A DNA stretch of 30,002 nucleotides from Phocaeicola sp. (GTDB taxonomy: Bacteria > Bacteroidota > Bacteroidia > Bacteroidales > Bacteroidaceae). This document shows positions 7,873 through 15,481 of this stretch, piece by piece; the first letter of the stretch is position 1; each line of letters begins with the position of its first letter. The translations under genes and the position numbers were made by a program. Below the pieces are notes generated by a model. The model did no database searches, had not been told where the DNA came from, and saw only the letters and a list, made by a program, of their open reading frames with translations. Location: contig JAHHQV010000031.1 in the NCBI GenBank assembly GCA_020026175.1, positions 1 through 30,002 on the forward strand. Reading direction: 5' to 3'.

Positions 7873-9777
7873 ATGAGCGATATAATCCGTTTGTTGCCTG
7901 ATGCTGTAGCCAATCAAATAGCTGCAGGTGAAGTTATACAGCGTCCGGCTTCTGTCATAAAGGAACTTGTAGAGAATGCAGTTGATGCAGGTGCAACACA
8001 TATAGACGTTTCTGTAACTGATGCAGGAAAGACTTGTATTCAAGTTGTAGATAATGGAAAAGGTATGTCCGAAACGGATGCTCGTCTTGCATTCGAACGT
8101 CACGCTACATCAAAGATAAGAGAAGCGGCCGATTTGTTTGCTCTTAATACAATGGGATTTAGAGGCGAGGCTCTGGCTTCGATTGCAGCTGTAGCAGAGG
8201 TAGAACTGCGCACTTGTCTGAAGGGAGAGCAGCTTGGTACATCTATAGTTATATCTGGAACTAAAGTGGAAATCCAAGAACCTATAGCTTGTCCTGAAGG
8301 TAGTAACTTTATGGTGAGGAATCTGTTCTTTAATGTTCCTGCCCGAAGAAAGTTTTTGAAATCAAATCAGACGGAGTTAAGCAATATAATAGCTGAATTC
8401 GAAAGGATAGCTCTTGTAAATCCTGATGTATCATTTACTTTTCATAATAATGGAACGGAAATATTGAACTTGCCTGCAATACAGCTGCGACAAAGGATTA
8501 TGGGAGTATTTGGCAAAAAACTGAATCAAGATCTTTTGTCGCTTGACATTGATACGACAATGGTGAATATTCATGGCTTTATAGGAAAACCTGAAACGGC
8601 AAGAAAGAAAGGTGCGCGACAGTTTTTCTTTGTTAATGGTAGATATATGCGCCATCCTTATTTCCATAAAGCTCTTACCGAAGCATATGAACATCTTATT
8701 CCAGTGGGAGAGCAGGTTTCTTATTTTGTGTACTTCAACGTAGACCCGTCTCATATAGATGTTAATATACATCCTACTAAAACTGAAATAAAGTTTGAAA
8801 ATGAACAGGCTATATGGCAAATATTGTCGGCAGCAGTAAAAGAGACACTTGGTAGATTTAACGCTGTTCCTTCAATTGATTTTGATACAGAGGGTATGCC
8901 TGATATTCCAGCCATAGATATGGGAGAATATACCAGCAGTGAACTACCTGCTACTTCGTATGACCCCTCATACAATCCGTTTAATACTTCATCTTCTGTT
9001 GTGCCGCCTTCATCTTATTCTTCGGTAGGGAAAAACAAGACTTCATGGGAGCCTCTTTATCTTGGAATGGAGAAAAAGAAATCAGAAAGCAGCTGGCATG
9101 ACGCGCCAGGTACTTTAGGTGATGATATTGCTGATGAAATGGAACTTGAGAAAGAACCTGAAATAATAGAAAATACTATTTTTGATGATCATAAGAATGA
9201 AGTCGCTTCTGAAAGGGCTGCCCAGCATTATCAGTATAAAGGTACATACATACTTACATCTGTGAAATCGGGTCTGATGATTATAGATCAACATAGGGCT
9301 CACGTGCGTATATTGTATGATAGATATATGGAACTGATAAAGTCGCATACACATGTATCTCAGAGAATGCTTTTCCCGGATATGGTATATTTCTCTCCAG
9401 CAGAGATACCTGTACTCGAAGAAATAACCGATGATCTTTATTCTTTAGGATTTGATATAAGTCCGTTGGGTGGAGGCACTTATGCCATAAATGGAGTTCC
9501 AGCGAATATTGAAGGTCTTAACCCTGAACAACTTATTACCAATATGGTGCATGCCGCTAAAGAAAAAGGGTGTAAAGTAAAGGAAGAAGTTCAGAGTATG
9601 CTTGCATTGTCATTGGCTAAGGCTGCTGCAATTGTAGCTGGTCAAGTCCTCTCCAATGAAGAAATGAATGGTCTTGTAGATGGACTTTTTGCTGTTGTCA
9701 CTCCTAATTACACTCCTGATGGAAAGACTGTTCTGACAGTTTTAAAGGAAGATGATATTGAAAAAATGTTTAAATGA
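7873..9777 (+). CDS. mutL: DNA mismatch repair protein MutL, apparently without endonuclease motifs
   Basis: A GHKL ATPase that links mismatch recognition by MutS to strand processing. The ATP-binding motifs are intact: ELVENAVDAGA (31-41, with Glu34 and Asn35), DNGKGM (60-65) and TMGFRGEAL (93-101). The transducer region around KKGARQFFFVNGRYMRHP is present. A low-complexity Ser/Pro/Tyr-rich linker (about 350-410) leads to the C-terminal dimerisation domain. In endonuclease-type MutL this domain has DQHAX2EX4E; here residues 472-483 read DQHRAHVRILYD, with Ala and the first Glu replaced. The later Cys-His motifs (ACRS-like and CPHGRP) read AKAAAIVAG and TPNYTPDGKT. The protein therefore probably does not nick DNA itself. 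Length 634 is normal. Confidence 0.96.
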   Translation: MSDIIRLLPDAVANQIAAGEVIQRPASVIKELVENAVDAGATHIDVSVTDAGKTCIQVVDNGKGMSETDARLAFERHATSKIREAADLFALNTMGFRGEALASIAAVAEVELRTCLKGEQLGTSIVISGTKVEIQEPIACPEGSNFMVRNLFFNVPARRKFLKSNQTELSNIIAEFERIALVNPDVSFTFHNNGTEILNLPAIQLRQRIMGVFGKKLNQDLLSLDIDTTMVNIHGFIGKPETARKKGARQFFFVNGRYMRHPYFHKALTEAYEHLIPVGEQVSYFVYFNVDPSHIDVNIHPTKTEIKFENEQAIWQILSAAVKETLGRFNAVPSIDFDTEGMPDIPAIDMGEYTSSELPATSYDPSYNPFNTSSSVVPPSSYSSVGKNKTSWEPLYLGMEKKKSESSWHDAPGTLGDDIADEMELEKEPEIIENTIFDDHKNEVASERAAQHYQYKGTYILTSVKSGLMIIDQHRAHVRILYDRYMELIKSHTHVSQRMLFPDMVYFSPAEIPVLEEITDDLYSLGFDISPLGGGTYAINGVPANIEGLNPEQLITNMVHAAKEKGCKVKEEVQSMLALSLAKAAAIVAGQVLSNEEMNGLVDGLFAVVTPNYTPDGKTVLTVLKEDDIEKMFK

Positions 9778-9802
9778 TTTTTTATATTTACTTTGCTTGT
9801 TT

Positions 9803-10414
9803 ATGAGATTCGTATTTTTACTTTATATATTCTTTTGTATGTCATTAGGGGCACAGAATATTAATTCTATATTTATTTCTATGCCCGATTCTATTTCTCC
9901 GTTGCTAACGAAAGTGAACCGTCAGGATTTTGCTGATTTCTTGTCCTCAAGGATGAAGGCTGTTGTAAAAAACAAGTTTGGCGGAGAGTCTGAAATGATA
10001 AAATTGACTGATGATTATTTGCGTTTGAAGACTACTGATGTATCGGTAGAGGAAATGAAATTGCTTCCGCTGAATGATTCGGTAAATGTAGTATGTGTGG
10101 TTAAGACATATTCGGGTCCGGTTGAGGATAGTAATGTAGAGTTTTATACTACAGACTGGAAACAGTTATCCACAGACGACTATATAGAATTGCCAGTTCT
10201 TTCAGATTTTTATAATAAAAGTGACTCCTTGCCTGAATTTCAAGATATGTTCCTTTATAAAGGAGAACTTTCAGAAAAAAGCAATGACATTAAATTCATT
10301 TTCCAGTCTTTGAAAGTGACTGATAAGGAAACATCAGAATCTATATCAAGTCATGTAAAGAAATCAGTTGAGTATATATGGAATAATGGACGCTTTGATT
10401 TAAAAGATAAATAA
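9803..10414 (+). CDS. DUF3256-like exported protein
   Basis: A 203-residue exported protein of unknown function that resembles the Bacteroidales DUF3256 family. The pattern is a signal peptide, then SIFISMPDSISPLLTKVNRQDFADF (begins near residue 22), then SEMIKLTDDYLRLKT and a PLNDSVNVVCVVKTYSGP strand. I place the start at ATG 9803 because it gives a compact signal peptide (MRFVFLLYIFFCMSLGAQ) and lies 25 nt after mutL stops. An upstream ATG at 9752 would overlap mutL and add a less suitable N terminus. It stands between mutL and a cell-wall peptidase, which says little about its role. Confidence 0.75.
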   Translation: MRFVFLLYIFFCMSLGAQNINSIFISMPDSISPLLTKVNRQDFADFLSSRMKAVVKNKFGGESEMIKLTDDYLRLKTTDVSVEEMKLLPLNDSVNVVCVVKTYSGPVEDSNVEFYTTDWKQLSTDDYIELPVLSDFYNKSDSLPEFQDMFLYKGELSEKSNDIKFIFQSLKVTDKETSESISSHVKKSVEYIWNNGRFDLKDK

Positions 10415-10520
10415 AATCTTTTAGGTCTAAAGTGATGTATAACTCTTATGTTGTATAACATGAAAGGAGTGTACTTGTTCTTCTGTGAATTAAAAATACG
10501 ACAAAAATAGTTAATGAGCT

Positions 10521-10550
10521 TTGTGTATAGTCTTTTATGTATTATCTTTA
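10521..10550 (+). promoter_or_regulatory. Promoter of the M23 peptidase gene
   Basis: TTG at 10521-10523, a 19-nt spacer, then TATCTTTA at 10543-10550. This matches TAnnTTTG in all but the last base, at the ideal spacing. Transcription would begin near 10557, leaving a leader of about 70 nt before ATG 10628. Confidence 0.6.
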
Positions 10551-10627
10551 CGAGGATTTTTTTAATAAAAGATTATGTACACGGAGCAATCCCAGACCTC
10601 CTTATAATAAAGAAAATAATATTAATA

Positions 10628-11536
10628 ATGATTTTGAAATATCTTAAAACCGTATCCATAGCAGTATTTGCCATGGTGAGCGTAAATTCATCTGCTCAGG
10701 ACTTGTTGGCAAAACAGGCTCCTATCGATAGAAAACTCAAGGCTGTAGACTCTGTAGCCTTGATTCGACAAATAGAATCCGAACAGGCTTTTTATCCTGC
10801 TTATACTCTGTATCCAGAGTGGAGTAATGACAGAGTACATGCTTATGGGAGCAAGGTAACAGTTCCTGATACATTTAGAATAGACTTGACAGGTTTTTGT
10901 ATGCCTACAAATCATACAAAAATAACGTCTAAATGTGGACCGAGATGGAGACGTATGCACAACGGTTTGGATATTAAGGTTTATATAGGTGATACAATAA
11001 AAGCTGCTTTTGATGGCAGGGTACGTATCGTAAGATATGAACGTGCAGGATATGGGAAGTATGTGGTTATTCGCCATGATAACGGACTGGAAACCATTTA
11101 TGGACACTTGTCTAAGCAATTGGTAAAAGAAGACGAATTTGTAAAGGCAGGAGATGTTATAGGTCTTGGAGGTAATACAGGGCGTTCTACAGGTTCCCAT
11201 CTTCATTTCGAAACCAGATTATTAGGTCAGGTAATCAATCCTGAATTTTTGTTTGATTTTCCTAAGCAGGATATAGTATCAGATAATTACCTTTTTATAA
11301 AAGGTGCTAATATGTATAGCCATCAGCGGGCTCGTGCTCTAGCTGCAATAAAGAAAGGCAATTACAAGCAGGTAGTAGCTGCAAGTGGAGATATTAAATA
11401 CCATAAAATTAGAAGAGGTGATACTTTGGGGGCTATTTCCAGAAGATATAATATTTCTATAAGTCGTTTATGTAAAATAAACGGAATAAAAACTAATACA
11501 ACTCTCCGTATCGGTCAGGTATTGAGATGTTCTTGA
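10628..11536 (+). CDS. M23-family peptidoglycan endopeptidase with C-terminal LysM
   Basis: A secreted cell-wall hydrolase that likely cleaves peptide cross-links in peptidoglycan. With the start at 10628 the protein has 302 residues and a signal peptide ending near NSSAQ (residue 24). The M23 (lysostaphin/LytM) domain spans about 95-210 with all metal and catalytic residues: HNGLD (His111, Asp115), GHLS (His160) and HLHFE (His191, His193). A LysM peptidoglycan-binding domain covers about 258-301 (RRGDTLGAISRRYNISISRL). An upstream in-frame ATG at 10514 would add 38 residues without a sensible signal and would start before the predicted promoter's start site, so I reject it. A strong terminator follows 43 nt after the stop codon. 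Confidence 0.92.
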   Translation: MILKYLKTVSIAVFAMVSVNSSAQDLLAKQAPIDRKLKAVDSVALIRQIESEQAFYPAYTLYPEWSNDRVHAYGSKVTVPDTFRIDLTGFCMPTNHTKITSKCGPRWRRMHNGLDIKVYIGDTIKAAFDGRVRIVRYERAGYGKYVVIRHDNGLETIYGHLSKQLVKEDEFVKAGDVIGLGGNTGRSTGSHLHFETRLLGQVINPEFLFDFPKQDIVSDNYLFIKGANMYSHQRARALAAIKKGNYKQVVAASGDIKYHKIRRGDTLGAISRRYNISISRLCKINGIKTNTTLRIGQVLRCS

Positions 11537-11578
11537 AAAAACGGTTAATGGAAAATTTCTAAATATCAAAATTGAATT

Positions 11579-11614
11579 AAAAAGGTGGAAGCATAATGTT
11601 TTCCACCTTTTTTT
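11579..11614 (+). terminator. Intrinsic terminator after the M23 peptidase gene
   Basis: AAAAAGGTGGAA (11579-11590) and TTCCACCTTTTT (11601-11612) form a perfect 12-bp stem with a 10-nt loop and end in a T run. It is the clearest terminator on the plus strand here and closes the PPIase-mutL-M23 block. Confidence 0.92.
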
Positions 11615-11638
11615 GTTATGTTTTTCTTGAAAATTGAG

Positions 11639-11646
11639 TAACTTTG
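11639..11646 (+). promoter_or_regulatory. Promoter -7 element of the DUF1599/DoxX operon
   Basis: TAACTTTG fits TAnnTTTG exactly and lies 19 nt before ATG 11666, just behind the terminator. A TTG at 11613-11615 stands 23 nt upstream, slightly farther than ideal. Confidence 0.65.
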
Positions 11647-11665
11647 CCACATAATAAAATTCTAT

Positions 11666-12211
11666 ATGGAGGAAACAAAGCAACAGTTTGAACATGTAAT
11701 AGAGGTTTGTCGTAACCTCTTCGAAAAAAAATTGCATGATTACGGTGCAGCATGGCGTATTATGCGTCCATCTTCTGTTACTGACCAGATATTTATAAAA
11801 GCAAATCGTATTCGTAGTATTGAAGTTAAAGGTGTAGCTCTTGTTGACGAAGGGATACGCTCGGAATTTATAGCTATAGTCAATTATGGTATAATAGGCC
11901 TGATACAGCTGGAACTGGGATATGCTGAAAAAGATGACCTGAGTGCAGACAAGGTTCTTGAACTATATGATACTTATTCCCGTAAGGCTTTGGAACTTAT
12001 GCTTGCAAAGAACCATGATTATGGAGAAGCATGGAGAAGCATGCGTATATCATCATATACAGATCTTATATTGATGAAAATTTACAGAACCAAGCAGATT
12101 GAAGAGTTGAAAGGAGATACTTTGGTGTCCGAAGGAATAGATGCCAATTACATGGATATGATTAATTATTCATTATTTGGATTAATAAAACTGGATTTTG
12201 GAGAAAAATAA
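11666..12211 (+). CDS. DUF1599-family protein made of two tandem copies
   Basis: A 181-residue soluble protein of the DUF1599 type, which I recall as also described as a nucleotide-modification-associated domain (recalled, not checked). It consists of two homologous halves. HDYGAAWRIMRPSSVTDQI (24-42) is echoed by HDYGEAWRSMRISSYTDLI (117-135), and VNYGIIGLIQLELG by INYSLFGLIKLDFG, a spacing of 93 residues. The conserved His-Asp-Tyr-Gly and Trp-Arg-x-Met-Arg suggest a ligand or metal site in each half. The last 14 nt overlap the following DoxX-like gene, so translation is probably coupled. The biochemical function is unknown to me. Confidence 0.82.
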   Translation: MEETKQQFEHVIEVCRNLFEKKLHDYGAAWRIMRPSSVTDQIFIKANRIRSIEVKGVALVDEGIRSEFIAIVNYGIIGLIQLELGYAEKDDLSADKVLELYDTYSRKALELMLAKNHDYGEAWRSMRISSYTDLILMKIYRTKQIEELKGDTLVSEGIDANYMDMINYSLFGLIKLDFGEK

Positions 12212-13511
12212 GTTTATAAATATAGTTGTTTTAGTATGGGTTAATATCTGTAGGGCTGTTCTTGCCACAGTGTTTATCTTGTCAGGATTCATAAAAGCCA
12301 ATGATCCTATGGGTACTGTCTATAAGGTACAGGATTATATGGAGGCCATTGGATTTATGGATTTAGGTACAGGACTTATGCCGTATGTTGTGACATGGGC
12401 CATAGCGATGATTGAGTTTACGTTAGGTTCTTATTTCTTGTTTGGAATAAGGCGAAGGCTTGCATCTGTATTCAATATGTTTTTCATGTCTTTCATGACT
12501 GGCGTAACATTGTGGCTTGCTATAGATAACCCCATTTCAGACTGCGGATGTTTTGGTGATGCTCTGACGTTGACCAATTGGGAAACATTCTGGAAAAACA
12601 TCTGTCTGATGGTTCCTTCTGTGACATTGTTTTTCAAGCATAGTCAGATTCTAAAGATTGTTACCAACAAAATGGACTGGCTGGTTGCCATGTATAGTTC
12701 CATATTTATATTTTTATTTACATATTATACATTCAGAAACTTACCTGTATTCGATTTTCGTCCATATCATATTGGTGCAGACATAAATAGAGGAATGGAA
12801 ATACCGGAAGGAGCCAAACTATCAGTATATGAAACTATATTTACGTACGAAAAAAAAGGTGAGAAAAAGGATTTTACCATAGATAATTTTCCTACAGATT
12901 CTACATGGAAATTTGTTGAATCAAGAACAATTCTTAAAGAAAAGGGGTATGAACCTCCTATAAAAGATTTCTTGGCTATAAACAATGATGACGGCTTTGA
13001 TATAACAGAGACCATTCTTGGAGAAAATTATGTATTTCTACTAGTGGCTCCGTGGCTTGAAAAAGCAGATGACAGTTCTATGGATTTGATAAACGAACTG
13101 TATGATTACTCACGAGATCATGGCTATGGATTTTATTGTGTTACAGCCTCGTCTGATGAGGCTATATCAAGATGGCAGGACTATACAGGGGCTGAATATC
13201 CTTTTGCTACTATGGACGAAATAACACTTAAGACAATTATACGTTCCAATCCTGGACTGGTGTTATTGAAAGATGGTGTAGTAATAAACAAATGGAGCAA
13301 TTTTTCCATTCCTGACGAGTATCTTCTGACTGACTCTTTGGATAAACTAGACATAGGGCATCTTGAGATACAGACAGTATGGGATAAACTGAAGAATATT
13401 CTGGTTTGGTTTTTCGGTCCGTTACTTCTGTTTATCTTTGTCGATTTGTTGTGGCTTGGGTATCAGAAGAAGAACAAAATTGTTTCTTCATCTAGTAATA
13501 ATGATAAATAA
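12198..13511 (+). CDS. DoxX/MauE-like membrane protein with C-terminal thioredoxin-like region
   Basis: An inner-membrane protein of 437 residues. The N-terminal half has about four transmembrane helices of the DoxX/MauE type, with LSGFIKANDPMGTVYKVQDY near residues 28-47 and the cysteine motif SDCGCFGDALTLTNWETFWK (114-133), typical of Bacteroidetes members. A further helix ends at about 178. The soluble part (about 190-390) resembles a thioredoxin-fold domain without a CxxC (YVFLLVAPWLEKADD, then YGFYCVTASSDEA, then NPGLVLLKDGVVINKWS). A last helix lies at about 393-415. A role in redox or quinone-linked envelope chemistry is an inference from the family. Its ATG lies inside the end of the DUF1599 gene. 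Confidence 0.8.
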   Translation: MEKNKFINIVVLVWVNICRAVLATVFILSGFIKANDPMGTVYKVQDYMEAIGFMDLGTGLMPYVVTWAIAMIEFTLGSYFLFGIRRRLASVFNMFFMSFMTGVTLWLAIDNPISDCGCFGDALTLTNWETFWKNICLMVPSVTLFFKHSQILKIVTNKMDWLVAMYSSIFIFLFTYYTFRNLPVFDFRPYHIGADINRGMEIPEGAKLSVYETIFTYEKKGEKKDFTIDNFPTDSTWKFVESRTILKEKGYEPPIKDFLAINNDDGFDITETILGENYVFLLVAPWLEKADDSSMDLINELYDYSRDHGYGFYCVTASSDEAISRWQDYTGAEYPFATMDEITLKTIIRSNPGLVLLKDGVVINKWSNFSIPDEYLLTDSLDKLDIGHLEIQTVWDKLKNILVWFFGPLLLFIFVDLLWLGYQKKNKIVSSSSNNDK

Positions 13512-13554
13512 AGAATATACATTCTATATTTTTAACAATTAAATATTTAAAGTA

Positions 13555-14310
13555 ATGAGAAAAAACATTGTAGCAGGAAACTGGAAAATGAACAAGAACC
13601 TGCAAGAAGGTATTGCTTTGGCAAAAGAATTGAACGAAGCTTTGGTAGCAGACAAACCAAACTGTGATGTTGTAATCTGTACTCCATTCATCCACTTGGC
13701 TTCTGTAACTCCTATCGTTGACAGCGCTGTTATCGGTGTAGGTGCAGAAAACTGTGCAGACAAAGTATCTGGAGCTTATACAGGTGAAGTTTCTGCAGAA
13801 ATGGTAGCTTCTACTGGTGCTCAGTATGTTATCTTGGGTCACTCAGAACGTCGTGCTTACTATCACGAAACAGTAGAAATCCTTGACGAAAAAGTTAAAT
13901 TGGCTTTGGCTAACAACTTGAAGCCTATTTTCTGTATCGGTGAAGTTCTTGAAGAACGTGAAGCAAACAAGCAGAATGAAGTTGTAGAAGCACAGTTGGC
14001 TTCTGTATTCTCTTTGTCTGCTGAAGATTTCGGTAAAGTAATCTTGGCTTACGAACCAGTTTGGGCTATCGGTACAGGCAAGACAGCTACTCCAGAACAG
14101 GCTCAGGAAATCCACGCTCATATCCGTTCGTTGGTAGCTGCAAAATATGGTAACGAAGTTGCAGAAAACACTTCAATCCTTTATGGTGGTAGCTGCAAGC
14201 CTTCAAATGCTAAGGAATTGTTCGCAAATCCTGATGTAGACGGTGGTTTGATTGGTGGCGCTGCTTTGAAAGTTGCTGACTTCAAGGGTATAATCGATGC
14301 TTTTAAATAA
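13555..14310 (+). CDS. tpiA: Triosephosphate isomerase
   Basis: Interconverts dihydroxyacetone phosphate and glyceraldehyde-3-phosphate in glycolysis and gluconeogenesis. All catalytic elements are present: GNWKMNK (Asn9, Lys11), YVILGHSERR (His96), AYEPVWAIGTGKTATPEQA (Glu167 and the flexible loop 6) and the phosphate-binding GGLIGGAAL near the C terminus. The length of 251 residues is normal. Codon use differs from its neighbours: AAC, ATC, GAA and TTG are frequent where surrounding genes prefer AAT, ATA and CTT, as expected for a highly expressed gene. A 43-nt gap separates it from the DoxX-like gene, and a hairpin follows it. Confidence 0.98.
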   Translation: MRKNIVAGNWKMNKNLQEGIALAKELNEALVADKPNCDVVICTPFIHLASVTPIVDSAVIGVGAENCADKVSGAYTGEVSAEMVASTGAQYVILGHSERRAYYHETVEILDEKVKLALANNLKPIFCIGEVLEEREANKQNEVVEAQLASVFSLSAEDFGKVILAYEPVWAIGTGKTATPEQAQEIHAHIRSLVAAKYGNEVAENTSILYGGSCKPSNAKELFANPDVDGGLIGGAALKVADFKGIIDAFK

Positions 14311-14349
14311 TTTGATTATAGATTATTATTCGCATTAATGACTTAATAT

Positions 14350-14387
14350 GACAGTATCACTTTCATTTTCTTGATAGTGGTACTGTC
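14350..14387 (+). terminator. Hairpin terminator after tpiA
   Basis: GACAGTATCAC (14350-14360) pairs with GTGGTACTGTC (14377-14387) with one wobble pair, and one more A-T pair extends it. The tail is T-rich but broken (TTGTTGTATTTAATTTTTTA), so termination may be partial. Confidence 0.7.
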
Positions 14388-14418
14388 TTGTTGTATTTAA
14401 TTTTTTATAGATACCGGT

Positions 14419-14880
14419 ATGATAAAAAATATACTTTCTTTTATATTTACAGTTTTTGCAGTTGCAGCTTCAGCCCAGACCACAATCGTAGAAAGTTTAC
14501 AGGTTGAAAAGTCCGGACAGGGAAGAGTGACAGTTCATCATGATGCCAGTATATCATCTTTGATAGGTAAAAGATTTGTCAGTGCAGGTTTGCCTGAAAG
14601 TCAGAGGATGATAAAGACCAGAGGTTATCGTGTGCAGGTATATGCAGGAAACAACTCCCGTCAGGCAAGGAATGATGCAAATTCAGTAGCAGAAAAAGTA
14701 AAAGAAAAGTTTCCGGAAATGCCGGTCTATACATTCTTTCAGCCGCCACGTTGGCTTTGCAGGGTAGGCGATTATAAAAGTATTGAGGAAGCCCATGTTG
14801 CAATGATGCTATTGAAGAATACCGGAGTATTTAAAGAAGTGGCAATAGTGCGTGAACAGATAAATATCCCTATAGAATAA
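14419..14880 (+). CDS. SPOR-domain exported protein
   Basis: A 153-residue secreted protein with a signal peptide ending near ASAQ (residue 20). A short spacer (about 21-65) precedes a SPOR domain at about 68-148: GYRVQVYAGNNSRQARNDAN, a VAEKVKEKFPEMPVYTFFQP helix-strand, and WLCRVGDYKSIEEAHVAMML. SPOR domains bind denuded glycan strands of septal peptidoglycan, so a role in cell division or wall turnover is likely. It starts 109 nt after tpiA and ends 4 nt before folE. A 10-bp palindrome, ATACCGGTAT (14411-14420), touches its start codon. Confidence 0.86.
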   Translation: MIKNILSFIFTVFAVAASAQTTIVESLQVEKSGQGRVTVHHDASISSLIGKRFVSAGLPESQRMIKTRGYRVQVYAGNNSRQARNDANSVAEKVKEKFPEMPVYTFFQPPRWLCRVGDYKSIEEAHVAMMLLKNTGVFKEVAIVREQINIPIE

Positions 14881-14884
14881 AGAT

Positions 14885-15481
14885 ATGATGCAGACAAATG
14901 ATTTGATAAATTGGCCTGAAGATAAAGTTCTGAAGCTGATGTCTCATTACAAAGAGATTTTGACTTTGCTTGGAGAAGATTCTGAAAGAGAAGGACTTAT
15001 AAAGACTCCGGAGCGAGTAGCCAAAGCTATGCTTACACTTACACGAGGTTATGAAATGGATCCTAAGTCGGTTCTTAATGCAGCAAAGTTCAAGGAAGAA
15101 TACAGTCAGATGGTTATAGTAAAGGATATAGATTTCTTTTCTATGTGTGAGCATCATATGCTTCCTTTCTACGGCAAGGCTCATGTGGCATATATTCCTA
15201 ATGGCTATATCACTGGTCTCAGCAAGATAGCACGTGTAGTGGATATATTTTCTCATCGTCTTCAGGTACAGGAGCGTATGACTCTTCAGATAAAAGAGTG
15301 TATTCAGGAGACTCTGAATCCATTAGGAGTAATGGTAGTGCTTGAGGCAAAGCATATGTGTATGCAGATGAGAGGAGTTGAAAAACAAAATTCCGTGACA
15401 ACTACTTCTGATTTTACCGGTGCTTTCAATCAGGCAAAGACAAGAGAAGAGTTTATGAATCTGATAAGAAATAACCGTTAA
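14885..15481 (+). CDS. folE: GTP cyclohydrolase I
   Basis: Converts GTP to dihydroneopterin triphosphate, the first step of tetrahydrofolate synthesis. The 198-residue protein has the full set of motifs: TPERVAKAMLTLTRGYE, FFSMCEHHMLPFYGKAHVAY (Cys88 and His91 as zinc ligands), GLSKIARVVDIFSHRLQVQE, and AKHMCMQMRGV with the third zinc ligand Cys159. The reading frame has two adjacent ATG codons, and 14888 could equally be the start. It follows the SPOR gene by 4 nt, so the two are probably cotranscribed. Its stop codon TAA shares bases with the stop of dnaG on the other strand. Confidence 0.96.
   Translation: MMQTNDLINWPEDKVLKLMSHYKEILTLLGEDSEREGLIKTPERVAKAMLTLTRGYEMDPKSVLNAAKFKEEYSQMVIVKDIDFFSMCEHHMLPFYGKAHVAYIPNGYITGLSKIARVVDIFSHRLQVQERMTLQIKECIQETLNPLGVMVVLEAKHMCMQMRGVEKQNSVTTTSDFTGAFNQAKTREEFMNLIRNNR

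Noticed and set aside
10449..10464. Short palindrome around ATGTTGTATAACAT after the DUF3256-like gene
   Set aside because: The arms are only about five bases and no T tract follows, so it is too weak to call a terminator or operator.
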